DNA from: Rickettsia sp.
Lineage (GTDB): Bacteria > Pseudomonadota > Alphaproteobacteria > Rickettsiales > Rickettsiaceae
DNA length: 23,143 bases
Direction of reading: 5' to 3'
Assembly (NCBI GenBank): GCA_031254535.1
Contig: JAIRUG010000023.1
Coordinates: forward strand, 1-23,143
The position numbers and the translations under genes were made by a program. Numbering within the stretch: the first letter of the stretch is position 1; every line of letters starts with the position of its first letter. The notes below the pieces were generated by a model that worked only from the letters and a program-made list of their open reading frames with translations, did not search any database and was not told the origin of the DNA. Shown here one piece after another: positions 1 to 9,435 of this stretch.

Positions 1-4
1 AAAA

Positions 5-119
5 AAATTGCAATCTTTTAAAAATATTAGAGTTGATGATTTTTTTTGTAATTTTTTAGACAAAAGATTTTGTTTCTTTTTCTTGAAATTAGAGCAAATT
101 TTTATCTTTCAACGGTCCC
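5..119. repeat. Left copy of 115-base terminal inverted repeat
   Basis: Positions 5-119 are the reverse complement of 23029-23143 with one substitution (a C inside the T-run near position 82, where the other copy has T). The similarity stops sharply after CGGTCCC at 117-119, where the left side continues ACTCAG and the other copy has TTTCAT. The outer side runs off the window at both ends, so the full element is longer than what is visible. This is what the end of a multicopy mobile element looks like when an assembly stops in it. No transposase is visible, so the element type is unknown. Confidence 0.85.
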
Positions 120-250
120 ACTCAGTATCTCTTTTTAAAGATATGATTGACACCACTATTGATAATTTCTCTGATAATAACAAAGTGGATAGGAAAAATC
201 TTTCTATATTGTTTGGTTCAGCACTTACAGATCTTCCTAATGCAACATAG
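8..250 (+). pseudogene. 3' remnant of an unrecognised gene, truncated by the terminal repeat
   Basis: The plus strand is open from 8 to the TAG at 248-250. Only the last 43 or so codons, after position 119, look like ordinary protein: they follow the repeat boundary and include VSLFKDMIDTTID and NLSILFGSALTD. The first part of the frame lies in the terminal repeat and is phenylalanine-rich low-complexity sequence, so it is probably not native. It converges on dnaE with only 5 bases between the stops. The simplest reading is that the repeat replaced the 5' part of an older gene. I do not recognise the family, and a short intact hypothetical gene remains possible. Confidence 0.4.
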
Positions 251-255
251 AGCAA

Positions 256-3200
256 TTAATTAGTTATCTCTAATAGTCCTCCTAGCTTTGCAGAACATAG
301 CGTAAATTGATTGAGAAATTCAAAATCTTCAGTTTCCAGAGACAAAATCTCCGGTAAATATATTTTAGCTGTAAAGTTATTATCTATACTAACTTTAAGC
401 AGTAAAATTATTCTGATATTATTACCTTCAGGGTTAATGCGTTTTTTAAGTAAATCGACTATTTGACATAACTCAGAATGATTTTGTGGGTAGAGTTTTA
501 TCTCTAATAGTTTTTCATTTATTATATCGTCAATAGTTGCAAAACTTTTAGCAATTAATCTTGTTCCCCCAGCATCTTTAAATAAATCACAACTCACTAC
601 CACCAAACTTTGAATATCAAGTAAATGAACGAAATTTTTTAGTATTTCTTCGCTATAAATAGTCAATTCAAAAATGCCAAATTGATCAGATAGTTGTAAA
701 GTGATAAACCTGCCGCGAGATGACATCCGAGAATCTTTTTTTTGTATCACACCAGCAATCCTTATTTGACTTGAACCATTTGGAAAGTCATTTTGTAGAT
801 TAATTGAAGTCAAAATATTAAGCCTGGCTAATAAATCTTGATATCTTGATAATGGATGTAATGTAATAAATAGCCCTAATACCTCAAATTCATAACCAGA
901 TGCAGTATTATTATCCAGTGGTTCTGCGTCAATTAAGACTTGCTGATTGGTTGAACTTACCTTAATCAGGCTAAATTGATCAGAAACTTTTTCGGTATGG
1001 TAGGAAGAGGCATAAGCTAGAAGTTTAGAGACACTTAATAATAACTGATTACGATTAGAATGTAACGTATCAAAACATCCAGCTTTAATAAGATTCTCTA
1101 ATAATTTCCGATTAATTGATTTAAGAGGTAGCCTTTCAATAACATCTATAATATTTTTAAAATTACCATTTTTAACTCTTTCTTCTACTAATATTTTACC
1201 AAAATCAACCGTAACACTTTTAATAGCGGCTAGAGCATAAATTATAGATTTAGGTTCTTCGACTTCTTGGGACGTATGTATAATACTAAAATAACCAGCG
1301 GAAAGATTGATATTAGGAGGAATAATAGCAATATTATTATTTCTGGCTTCTTGAATAAATAGATTAATCTTATCATGGTTATTTAATTCAAGATTTAAGC
1401 AAGCCACTAAAAATTCAGCAGGGAAATTGGCTTTCAGATAGGCTGTTTGATAAGATATTACTCCATAAGCTGATGCGTGTGCTTTATTAAAACCATAGCT
1501 GGCAAATTTAGCCACCGTTGTAAAAATGGATTGGGCTTGCTGACGTGAAATATTATTGGCTATTGCCCCTTTAACAAAAATTTCTTCTTGTTCTGCCATT
1601 TCGGATTTTATTTTTTTCCCCATAGCTTTACGAAGTATATCTGCTCCACCTAAACTATAGCCTCCCATTTCTTTAGCAATTTCTAAGACCTGTTCTTGAT
1701 ATATAATAACTCCATAAGTTTCTTCTAGAATTGGTTTAAGCATCTCATGCAAGTAATCCGGTTGCTGCAAACCATGCTTACAAGCAATATAAGTTGGGAT
1801 GTTCTCCATCGGACCAGGACGATATAATGCTCCTAACGCTATTATATCTTGGATGGAGTCAGGTTTAAGACGCCTTAAACTATCCTGCATACCGCTACTT
1901 TCAAACTGGAAAACACCAATAGCTCTACCACTACATAGCATTTCATAAGTTTTCTGATCATCAAATAGCATATTACTAAAATCAATATTTATGCCTTGCT
2001 GTTTTAGCAGTTCTAGACATTTAGTAATGACAGTCAGAGTTTGTAGACCTAAAAAATCAAATTTAATTAAACCAGCAATCTCAGCATATTTCATCGAATA
2101 TTGTACTACCAACATATCCGAATTTAGATCTTTATAAATCGGTAATATTTCTACTAAATCTTTGCCAGCTATAACTATCCCTGCTGCATGGGTAGAAGCA
2201 TGCCTATTAAGCCCCTCAAGCACTAAGGATGTATCTAACACTTGTTTTATCAGCTCCTCTTGACCGTCTAAGTTATACAAACCTTTACCATGTGCTGCTA
2301 CATTCAACTCCTTTACTTCCTTGATAGCCTGATTTAATGTAACAGGAGAAACAGCATTAAATGGTACAAGCTCAGTTAAATATTCGGCATATTTATAAGG
2401 TAAGCCAAGAACTCGTGATACATCTTTGATCACCGCTTTTGCCTGCATCTTTCCAAAAGTGATGATTTGACCAACTTTATTATCCCCATATTTAGAACGT
2501 ACGTAATTAATGACTTCTCCTCGTCGCTCTTGACAAAAGTCAATATCAAAATCTGGCATTGATATACGTTCAGGATTCAAAAAACGCTCAAATAATAGAC
2601 CAAATTTAAGAGGATCAAGATCAGTAATTAGAAGACTCCATGCAACTACTGATCCCACCCCAGAACCTCTACCAGGTCCTACCATAATACCTTGTTGCTT
2701 GCTCCATTTTATAAAGTCAGAAACTATAAGAAAATAGCCAGCAAAATTCATCCGACAAATAATATCTAGTTCATAATTAAGACGAATTAAATATTGCTGT
2801 TTAACCTCTTCCTGCTTATCTATGGCAATATTTTCTCGGTTAAATTTTGTATCAAGTCTTGATAATAACCCGGTTGTCGATTCTTTCTTAATTATATCTA
2901 TTTCATTAATATTTAAACTAGAGAAATTTGGCAACATTGGTGGGTTAGCATGTGCCATAAAATGGCATCTTTGGGCTAAATGTATCGTATTTTGTACAGC
3001 ATTAGGTAAATCACTAAAAAGCTCTAACATTTCTTTTGGTGATTTAAAATAACATTCTGTACTAACCCTTTTACGCTCCTCTACTTCTTTGCTAACGCCG
3101 GTAGATATACATAATAATACATCATGGGCATCATGCATATTAACATCGCTAAACAATACTTTGTTGGTAGCAACTAGTGGAATACCAAGATTACTGGCTA

Positions 3201-3753
3201 TTTTTATATAATTTTCTTCTATAGATTGTTCTACTGCCAGATTATGTCGCATAATCTCAAAATAGAAACGATCACCAAAAATGCTTTGTAATTTAGTTGC
3301 CCAAAAAATGGCTAATTCTTCGTCCCTAGCAATCAGACTTTTGCCAATTATACCATCAGTATAACCGGACAAAATAATCAGCCCTTCCTGGTATTTAACT
3401 AAATCATCAAAAGTAATATGATTACAAACTTTACGATCATTTTTAGTAAAATTATCACTAACAGCCTTCAGTAAATTTTTATAACCAATTTCATCCTTGG
3501 CAATAAGCACAATTTCACAAAAACTATTTTCGGTAAAAGCAACGTTTACAATTGCACCATTTATAGGTTGTACTCCTGATTTACAACTAGCTAGAGCAAA
3601 TTCTAGTGAGCCAAATAAATTACCATTATCTGCTAAACAAATTGCTGGCATTTTGTGTGATCGTGCTAGCTCCACTATATGATCAATTGTTAAAGCACTT
3701 TCAAGAAATGAATATGAGCTTTGTACTCTTAAGTGAATGAAATCAAACTTCAT
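256..3753 (-). CDS. dnaE: DNA polymerase III alpha subunit
   Basis: This is the catalytic subunit of the replicative DNA polymerase (C family), 1165 aa with the start chosen here. The order is PHP domain (1-270), polymerase palm with [10 protein letters not shown] (359-368) and PDFDIDF (400-406, catalytic D401 and D403), the third catalytic aspartate in KFDFLGL (D566), HASTHAAG (518-525), the fingers region with [10 protein letters not shown] (755-764), a helix-hairpin-helix region (about 830-900), and an OB fold (about 995-1075). QFSLI at 926-930 fits a beta-clamp binding peptide. The ATG at 3753 is preferred over the longer frame (to 3807) because it gives the family N-terminus [10 protein letters not shown] and has GGAAG a few bases upstream. 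It overlaps the ugd stop by 11 bases (ATGAAGTTTGA), so the two are probably co-transcribed. The PHP motif has HLRVQ where many family members have HxRxH, so metal-dependent proofreading by this domain is unlikely. Confidence 0.97.
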   Translation of the reverse strand: MKFDFIHLRVQSSYSFLESALTIDHIVELARSHKMPAICLADNGNLFGSLEFALASCKSGVQPINGAIVNVAFTENSFCEIVLIAKDEIGYKNLLKAVSDNFTKNDRKVCNHITFDDLVKYQEGLIILSGYTDGIIGKSLIARDEELAIFWATKLQSIFGDRFYFEIMRHNLAVEQSIEENYIKIASNLGIPLVATNKVLFSDVNMHDAHDVLLCISTGVSKEVEERKRVSTECYFKSPKEMLELFSDLPNAVQNTIHLAQRCHFMAHANPPMLPNFSSLNINEIDIIKKESTTGLLSRLDTKFNRENIAIDKQEEVKQQYLIRLNYELDIICRMNFAGYFLIVSDFIKWSKQQGIMVGPGRGSGVGSVVAWSLLITDLDPLKFGLLFERFLNPERISMPDFDIDFCQERRGEVINYVRSKYGDNKVGQIITFGKMQAKAVIKDVSRVLGLPYKYAEYLTELVPFNAVSPVTLNQAIKEVKELNVAAHGKGLYNLDGQEELIKQVLDTSLVLEGLNRHASTHAAGIVIAGKDLVEILPIYKDLNSDMLVVQYSMKYAEIAGLIKFDFLGLQTLTVITKCLELLKQQGINIDFSNMLFDDQKTYEMLCSGRAIGVFQFESSGMQDSLRRLKPDSIQDIIALGALYRPGPMENIPTYIACKHGLQQPDYLHEMLKPILEETYGVIIYQEQVLEIAKEMGGYSLGGADILRKAMGKKIKSEMAEQEEIFVKGAIANNISRQQAQSIFTTVAKFASYGFNKAHASAYGVISYQTAYLKANFPAEFLVACLNLELNNHDKINLFIQEARNNNIAIIPPNINLSAGYFSIIHTSQEVEEPKSIIYALAAIKSVTVDFGKILVEERVKNGNFKNIIDVIERLPLKSINRKLLENLIKAGCFDTLHSNRNQLLLSVSKLLAYASSYHTEKVSDQFSLIKVSSTNQQVLIDAEPLDNNTASGYEFEVLGLFITLHPLSRYQDLLARLNILTSINLQNDFPNGSSQIRIAGVIQKKDSRMSSRGRFITLQLSDQFGIFELTIYSEEILKNFVHLLDIQSLVVVSCDLFKDAGGTRLIAKSFATIDDIINEKLLEIKLYPQNHSELCQIVDLLKKRINPEGNNIRIILLLKVSIDNNFTAKIYLPEILSLETEDFEFLNQFTLCSAKLGGLLEITN

Positions 3754-5053
3754 CTGGACTTCCGATGCAATAATATTTAAAACCAAGACCCTGTAGCAAA
3801 CTTCCATTAAGAATATGCCTGAGATCGATAATTATAGGAGATTTAACTTGGCGGTGAATAAGTGACCAATCTAAATCTTTAAACTCTGACCATTCGGTAG
3901 CCACTATAATTATATCACTATTTTTGCATGCACTAAGTGCTGAATCAGCAAAAAATACATTTTTTAGTTCTTTTTTAGCATTATTCATACCTGCCTGATC
4001 AAAAACTCTAATATTAGCTCCTTTATCAACTAGTATTTCGATAATTTTAACAGCTGGGCTATTTCTAATATCATCCGTACCAGTTTTAAAAGTCAGACCC
4101 AATACACTAATAATTTTATTATGTAAATCGTTGCCTATGATATAATGGACTTTATCCACCATATCATATGGTCTCTGATAATTACTATTTATAACAGAGT
4201 TAACTATTTGGAAGTTACATTGATAATGTTTAGCTATTTGTGAAAGTGCTAACAGATCCTTAGGAAAACATGAACCACCAAATCCAGGACCAACATTTAA
4301 AAATTCTTTACCTATTCTTTTGTCCAATCCAACAGCACAAGACAGTTCTTTAGTATTTGCCCCAATTTTCTCGCATAAATTTGCCATCTCATTAATAAAA
4401 GCAATTTTGGTCGCTAAGAAAGCATTTGAGGCATATTTAGTAAGTTCTGCAGTAACCAAATCAGTAGTCACAAGAGGTATATTTTTTGTAGTCAAAGGTC
4501 GATAGATATCTTTTAGTAAATCTTCTGCCTGTTTATTATTAGTGCCAATTAATATTCTATCAGGGTTTAGAAAATCATCTACAGCACTACCTTCTCTAAG
4601 AAATTCAGGATTTGAAGCAACAGAAAATTTAAGATTCTTGTTGCTTAAATAATCAATAATTTGCTTACATGTTGTCGGAGGTACAGTAGATTTTATAACA
4701 ATCAAACAATCATCTTTAATCCATTCGCATAAATTATCGATAGCAGTAAATATATATTTTAAATCTGCCTCTCCTGAAGGTAGGGGTGGTGTTCCTACTG
4801 TAATAAATACTGCTTGTGAATTTTGTAATTCAGCCAAATAGCTAGATGTAAATCGCAACTTACCAGATTTTACTAATGCAGGTAGATATTCAGCTAGTTT
4901 TGGTTCATAAATTGGTAAAATATTTTTTTTTAATTGGTTGATCTTACAAATATCAGTATCTAAACAAGTAACGTCGTGTCCTAGGTAACTCATCATTATG
5001 CCAGATACTAGCCCAACGTAACCAGTACCTATAACATGAAGTTTAATATTCAT
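3743..5053 (-). CDS. ugd: UDP-glucose 6-dehydrogenase
   Basis: It oxidises UDP-glucose to UDP-glucuronate with two NAD+, in the cytoplasm, feeding surface polysaccharide synthesis. At 436 aa it has normal family length. It has an N-terminal Rossmann fold with [10 protein letters not shown] (9-18), [14 protein letters not shown] (148-161), the central domain with TKYASNAF (205-212), the catalytic cysteine C262 in [11 protein letters not shown], and the C-terminal substrate domain with [14 protein letters not shown] (321-334). The ATG at 5053 has AAGGA about 7 bases upstream. It is first in a two-gene unit with dnaE. A GDP-mannose or UDP-N-acetylmannosamine dehydrogenase shares this fold, but the motif set best fits UDP-glucose. 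Some strains use the symbol udg. Confidence 0.93.
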   Translation of the reverse strand: MNIKLHVIGTGYVGLVSGIMMSYLGHDVTCLDTDICKINQLKKNILPIYEPKLAEYLPALVKSGKLRFTSSYLAELQNSQAVFITVGTPPLPSGEADLKYIFTAIDNLCEWIKDDCLIVIKSTVPPTTCKQIIDYLSNKNLKFSVASNPEFLREGSAVDDFLNPDRILIGTNNKQAEDLLKDIYRPLTTKNIPLVTTDLVTAELTKYASNAFLATKIAFINEMANLCEKIGANTKELSCAVGLDKRIGKEFLNVGPGFGGSCFPKDLLALSQIAKHYQCNFQIVNSVINSNYQRPYDMVDKVHYIIGNDLHNKIISVLGLTFKTGTDDIRNSPAVKIIEILVDKGANIRVFDQAGMNNAKKELKNVFFADSALSACKNSDIIIVATEWSEFKDLDWSLIHRQVKSPIIIDLRHILNGSLLQGLGFKYYCIGSPDEV

Positions 5054-5117
5054 TAATTATCCTTATATACTTAGTGCAATAACTTTGTTATGCTATGATG
5101 CTATATCTAACCCGATA

Positions 5118-5212
5118 TCATTGCGAGGGGGCGTAAGCCTCCGAAGCAATCCATTTTTGGTTACTTTTCTGGATTGCTTCGTCGCCACAAAAGTGGCTCC
5201 TCGCAATGACGT
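5118..5212. repeat. Rickettsia-type intergenic palindromic element, full length
   Basis: Two inverted arms of about 43 bases flank a short AT-rich spacer: CATTGCGAGG...GAAGCAATCCA on the left and TGGATTGCTTCG...CTCGCAATGACG on the right. Each arm holds its own small hairpin (left GGCGTAAGCC, right GCCACAAAAGTGGC). It sits between the divergent ugd and AsmA-like genes, so it could lie in one of the leaders. Confidence 0.85.
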
Positions 5213-5256
5213 TTGGGTAAAAGTATACATTAACTGACCAAATACTAAATAATAAA

Positions 5257-7776
5257 ATGATGTTCATTAAAAGATTTTTTATTAACCTAAGCATAATAGT
5301 TTGTACAATTGTGGTAATTTTAAGTTTATTAATATTAAGCAGCAGTGAAGGATATTTAGATAAACCAATTAAGAAGATAATAGAATTCTACCTCGATAAA
5401 AAAGGTATGAAAATACGAGTTGGTAATTTACAAATAAGAAATAATATTCTGTCAATCGATAAAATCTTTATGGATTTAACAAATAACACCCAAGGTGAGA
5501 TTACCGATTTCAAGATTAGTTTTATTATTGATAATCTAACAAGTAAGCCATTAATTCATAGTATTATTAATATAGATAATTTTTCCTTAATCTCTAAAGA
5601 TAATCAACCCATAATAGATACTAAAATATCTGCTAGTTATATTTTAGATTTTTTTAAAAATACGATTGAAACCCAATTAAACTTAAGTCCTATAAAAAAT
5701 ATTACTTTACTCGATAGTTATGGTAAAAATTTACCTGAGGGTGAAGGATTTTGCTCTTATAACAGTGGAATTTCTATGGCTTCAAAGAAATCAATCAATT
5801 GCAAACTAGCATTTGGTGATCAAGCCTATCTATTATTCAATAGTATCTTGGATGGTAGCATAATTCAAGTTAATGGTAATGTTGAGAATATTCCTATAAT
5901 GATTTATCAAATTGCCGAGAAAATTATCCCTAATAATCAAGTAATTTTATTTTTACAGGAATATATCAAAGATGGTTATATTAGAAATGGGGAATTTGAT
6001 CTTAATTTTGATAAGAATAATTTAGAGGAAAATATTGCTCTAGAAACGCTACTAAAAGCTAAGCTGCATGTTGTAGATCTTGAGTATAAATATGATGTAG
6101 ATTTTCCAGCTTTAAGAAAAATTGATACTGATATTACTATATCTGGAACATCGGTTAAGTTCATATTAAATAAGGCATATAGTAGTAATAGCCTTATTTC
6201 AGATGGAGTAATAACCTTTGATTGGCAAGGAATGGATAAGTCGAATTTTATCGTTAGTGCCATAGCTAAGGGGCAGGTTATCGATCTAATTGATTTTATT
6301 TCAGATGAGGATTACAATAAAGTAAAAAAACAAGGAATCGATCTTAAAAAGATTACTGGAACCGCTAATTCAAAAATTGGCATAATAATACCGATTAGTC
6401 CAGTTATAAAAAATACTTACGACATCTCTACGATAATAACTGGAGTAAATGGCAAAGCATTTAGTGACAATGTCATGTTAAAAAATGCAAAAATAACTGG
6501 AACATTTAATGGTGATAAGATAAATTTGATAGGTACAGGTAAAATTAATGACTATAACAGTAATTTTACTTACCAATATAATATCGATAATTATCAGCAT
6601 CTATTAAAAGTAAAAACTACCATTGTGGGTAATAACCAGAAGCTTGGTATATTCAAGTTAGTTTCAGGTAGTAGTGTTCTTGATTTTGAATATAAAGAAC
6701 AAAAAGATAAGAAAGGTCAATATAATATCAGCTTCACCAAAGCCAATGCTAACCTCAAGAATTTGGAATTTTATATTGATAAAATATCTATACACAAAAA
6801 TCTTTCCCGTGAAGCTAAACTTGTTTTAACTGGCAAGTTATATGATGATCTAAATGGTGATATTGACTTTAACCTTTCGGGAGAGAATAACTTTAAAATA
6901 GTTGGTAAGGTTAAATTGCAAGATACTAAATATGATGTTACTTTACCTATCATTACTTATGATACGACTGACCTAGTAGGAAAGTTGCTTTTGGATAAAG
7001 ATAGCTTGAGAGCCGAAATTCATGGAAAACAACTAGATTTGTCTAAGTCTAATATGATGCAATTCTTAGAAAAAGAAGGGGATCCAAAAAATATTCATTT
7101 AAAAGTTGATGTAAACAGAGTACAGTTAAAAAATAATATAATGCTTGATAAGCTTAATTTACAAATTGATTGTAATAAAATAAAATGCTTTTCTGGTTCT
7201 TTAGATTCAAAAATTGGTACTAGATCTTTTAAAATGCTACTTACAGAAAAAAAAGATATGGAACAATGGATAATTACCTGTGATAATGCTGGAGCTTTAT
7301 TTAGAGGTATTGGCATGTACAATAACATGAAGTCTGGTATTATAAATCTAACACTTAATACAAAAAGACATGAGGTTAAGAAGGGTGAAATAATACCAAT
7401 CTTAGATGGTACATTTGACATAAAACGTTTTGTTACTACCGATATGTCTTTTTTAACTAGAATGGTATCATTTGTTTCGTTCCCAGGTTTTATGAGTTTT
7501 ATATTAAATAATAAGGATATCATGTTTAATAACATGACAGGTAGCTTTAGTTATGTAGGTAATACCATAAATATTACTGATACATCAGCTACTGGACCAT
7601 TCTTTGATTTTACCATGAAAGGTACAATTGATACTAATAAACATCAAATAAAGCTTAAAGGTAATGTGATACCTTCTTTCTTTTTTGCTAGTACCATTAT
7701 CACTAAAATACCAATAGTTGGTAAAATATTTTCAAAGGTTGCTCCTTATTCTGTAGAGTTAAAATATAAGGACTAA
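5257..7776 (+). CDS. AsmA/YhdP-like inner-membrane-anchored envelope protein
   Basis: An 839-residue protein with one N-terminal membrane anchor (about residues 5-28, a run of I, V and L) followed by a large periplasmic part of repeated beta-strand pattern. The C-terminal 150 residues carry the family-type ending: LDGTFDIKRF, then FNNMTGSFSYVGNTI, then DTSATGPFFDFTMKGTID and GNVIPSFF followed by KIPIVGKIFSK. That layout matches AsmA-like (YhdP/DUF3971) proteins, which are thought to bridge the periplasm and help carry phospholipid to the outer membrane. The family call rests on pattern, not on a search. The ATG at 5257 is followed directly by a second ATG, and neither has a clear ribosome binding site. 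It is a single-gene unit, divergent from ugd and convergent with nuoM. Confidence 0.75.
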   Translation: MMFIKRFFINLSIIVCTIVVILSLLILSSSEGYLDKPIKKIIEFYLDKKGMKIRVGNLQIRNNILSIDKIFMDLTNNTQGEITDFKISFIIDNLTSKPLIHSIINIDNFSLISKDNQPIIDTKISASYILDFFKNTIETQLNLSPIKNITLLDSYGKNLPEGEGFCSYNSGISMASKKSINCKLAFGDQAYLLFNSILDGSIIQVNGNVENIPIMIYQIAEKIIPNNQVILFLQEYIKDGYIRNGEFDLNFDKNNLEENIALETLLKAKLHVVDLEYKYDVDFPALRKIDTDITISGTSVKFILNKAYSSNSLISDGVITFDWQGMDKSNFIVSAIAKGQVIDLIDFISDEDYNKVKKQGIDLKKITGTANSKIGIIIPISPVIKNTYDISTIITGVNGKAFSDNVMLKNAKITGTFNGDKINLIGTGKINDYNSNFTYQYNIDNYQHLLKVKTTIVGNNQKLGIFKLVSGSSVLDFEYKEQKDKKGQYNISFTKANANLKNLEFYIDKISIHKNLSREAKLVLTGKLYDDLNGDIDFNLSGENNFKIVGKVKLQDTKYDVTLPIITYDTTDLVGKLLLDKDSLRAEIHGKQLDLSKSNMMQFLEKEGDPKNIHLKVDVNRVQLKNNIMLDKLNLQIDCNKIKCFSGSLDSKIGTRSFKMLLTEKKDMEQWIITCDNAGALFRGIGMYNNMKSGIINLTLNTKRHEVKKGEIIPILDGTFDIKRFVTTDMSFLTRMVSFVSFPGFMSFILNNKDIMFNNMTGSFSYVGNTINITDTSATGPFFDFTMKGTIDTNKHQIKLKGNVIPSFFFASTIITKIPIVGKIFSKVAPYSVELKYKD

Positions 7777-7800
7777 AACAATAATGGTCCCCATATTTTG

Positions 7801-7844
7801 GATTGGATTGCTTCGTCGCAGCAAAGCTGCTCCTCGCAATGACG
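7801..7844. repeat. Half palindromic element (single arm)
   Basis: A single arm, GATTGGATTGCTTCGTCG then the hairpin GCAGCAAAGCTGC then TCCTCGCAATGACG. The inverted partner arm is missing. It sits between two convergent genes, where its hairpin could act as a weak bidirectional transcription barrier, though there is no good U-run on either strand. Confidence 0.8.
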
Positions 7845-7908
7845 TTTTGTACTTTTTTGCAGCGTAAGGTAAATTATTCATCAAAATAATAATATTAAAT
7901 TTAAGTAA

Positions 7909-9405
7909 CTATTTTACAACAGGAAACACTTGTGACAAAATTTTATGGGTTGACACATCAAACATATTGATAATTGTATTTGGCAGTAAACCTAAGTAAA
8001 TTATTGCTATACATAGTGGTGTGATTGCAACTATCTCATAGAGATACAGGTCTTTAAAGCTTGCAACCTGATCATTAGTAATTTGTCCTAGCATTACTTC
8101 TTTGTAAAGTTTTAGCATATAAACAGCTCCAAGAATAATACCAACAGCACTTATAATAGCTACCACCACATTAGCTTGATAAATACCTATTAAGCTTAAG
8201 AATTCTCCTATAAAACCGCTAGTACCTGGTAAACCTATAGAACCAAGCATGGCAATCATAAAAAAAGTAGCAAGTATTGGCATTTTATTTGCCACACCAC
8301 CATATTGGTCTATCTCCTTAGTATGTAATCTATCGTATAAACTACCAACTATCAAAAACAAAGCAGATGCTACCACACCGTGACTAATCATTTGATATAT
8401 TGCTCCCTTAATTCCCACTTCTGTCAAACTAAAAATCCCACCAGTAACGTAGCCCATATGAGCTATCGATGAATAAGCTATCATCTTTTTCATGTCTCTT
8501 TGAGCTAGTGCCACCAGTGAACCATATATTACAGCAAATACACTTAGCACTAGTACATAAAATGCAAATTCTTTCGATATATTCGAAAACATTGGTAATG
8601 ATACACGTAAAAAACCATATGCTCCAAGTTTTAATAATATACCAGCCAAAATGACAGACCCAGCAGTTGGTGCTTGTACATGTGTATCAGGAAGCCAAGT
8701 GTGGAATGGTATCATAGGCACTTTTACCGCCAAGGCTATAAAGATTGCCAACCATAAAACTTTCTGCACCGATAATGCTAGCAAAGGTAGTAATTCGTTT
8801 AGCTTAAGCATATTAAAACTATGAACTTGGCTATAAATATATATGAGCGATAATAAGAAAAATACCGAACCAAAGAAAGTATAGAGGAAAAATTTTACAG
8901 CAGCGTAAACTCTATTTTCGCCCCCCCAAATTCCTATAATTATATACATAGGGACTAATATTACTTCAAAAAACAAGTAAAATAATAGTAAATTCATTGA
9001 GGAAAAAGCCCCAATGCAGAAAGATTCAATTAATAAAAAACAAAATAAAAATTCTTTGATATATTTTTTGACGGTAAATAGGCTAGCTATAATACAGATA
9101 AGGGTTAGAAAGCTTGTCAGAACAACAAAGAATATTGATATTCCATCAACCCCGATGTGGAATTCAAGCCCTATAGATTGAATCCAATTATAGCGTTCGA
9201 CAAACTGATAAAGTTTTGATGTATTGTCAAATTGAACTAATAAATAAATAGTAGATATTAATGTCAGTATAGAGCTTAAAACTGCAACATATATAGCATA
9301 AACTTGTTTATTAACTGACCTACTTTGTTTAATAAACAGTAGGATATATAATGCACTTAGTAAAGGCAAGAAAATGCTTATTGATAAGATCGGTAACTCT
9401 GACAT
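7909..9405 (-). CDS. nuoM: NADH-quinone oxidoreductase subunit M
   Basis: A proton-pumping antiporter-like membrane subunit of respiratory complex I, 498 aa with about 14 membrane helices. The key charged residues of the family are present: E147 in FYLFFEVILVPMY, K228 in IALAVKVPMIPFHTWLPD and K259 in ILAGILLKLGAYGF. The ATG at 9405 gives MSELPILSIS, the usual Rickettsia NuoM N-terminus. A TTG at 9435, next to the gatA stop, would add 10 residues (MDYLQNLEFR) and has GGAG nearby, so it cannot be fully excluded. It lies directly after gatA in the same orientation, with no other complex I gene in the window. Confidence 0.96.
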   Translation of the reverse strand: MSELPILSISIFLPLLSALYILLFIKQSRSVNKQVYAIYVAVLSSILTLISTIYLLVQFDNTSKLYQFVERYNWIQSIGLEFHIGVDGISIFFVVLTSFLTLICIIASLFTVKKYIKEFLFCFLLIESFCIGAFSSMNLLLFYLFFEVILVPMYIIIGIWGGENRVYAAVKFFLYTFFGSVFFLLSLIYIYSQVHSFNMLKLNELLPLLALSVQKVLWLAIFIALAVKVPMIPFHTWLPDTHVQAPTAGSVILAGILLKLGAYGFLRVSLPMFSNISKEFAFYVLVLSVFAVIYGSLVALAQRDMKKMIAYSSIAHMGYVTGGIFSLTEVGIKGAIYQMISHGVVASALFLIVGSLYDRLHTKEIDQYGGVANKMPILATFFMIAMLGSIGLPGTSGFIGEFLSLIGIYQANVVVAIISAVGIILGAVYMLKLYKEVMLGQITNDQVASFKDLYLYEIVAITPLCIAIIYLGLLPNTIINMFDVSTHKILSQVFPVVK

Positions 9406-9435
9406 TCTAAACTCTAGGTTCTGTAAATAATCCAA

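Noticed and set aside
3060..3090. EERKRVST in DnaE matches a stretch of the coxB insert peptide
   Set aside because: The DNA differs apart from GAGGAGCG, and the DnaE segment fits the native family around the PHP domain end, so the match looks coincidental rather than a second insertion.
7095..7535. A 146-aa minus-strand open frame inside the AsmA-like gene
   Set aside because: It is the antisense shadow of a strongly coding, family-consistent plus-strand frame, with no start signal of its own.
7801..7844. Rho-independent terminator between the AsmA-like gene and nuoM
   Set aside because: The hairpin is present but no uridine run follows closely on either strand, so I kept it as a repeat arm only.
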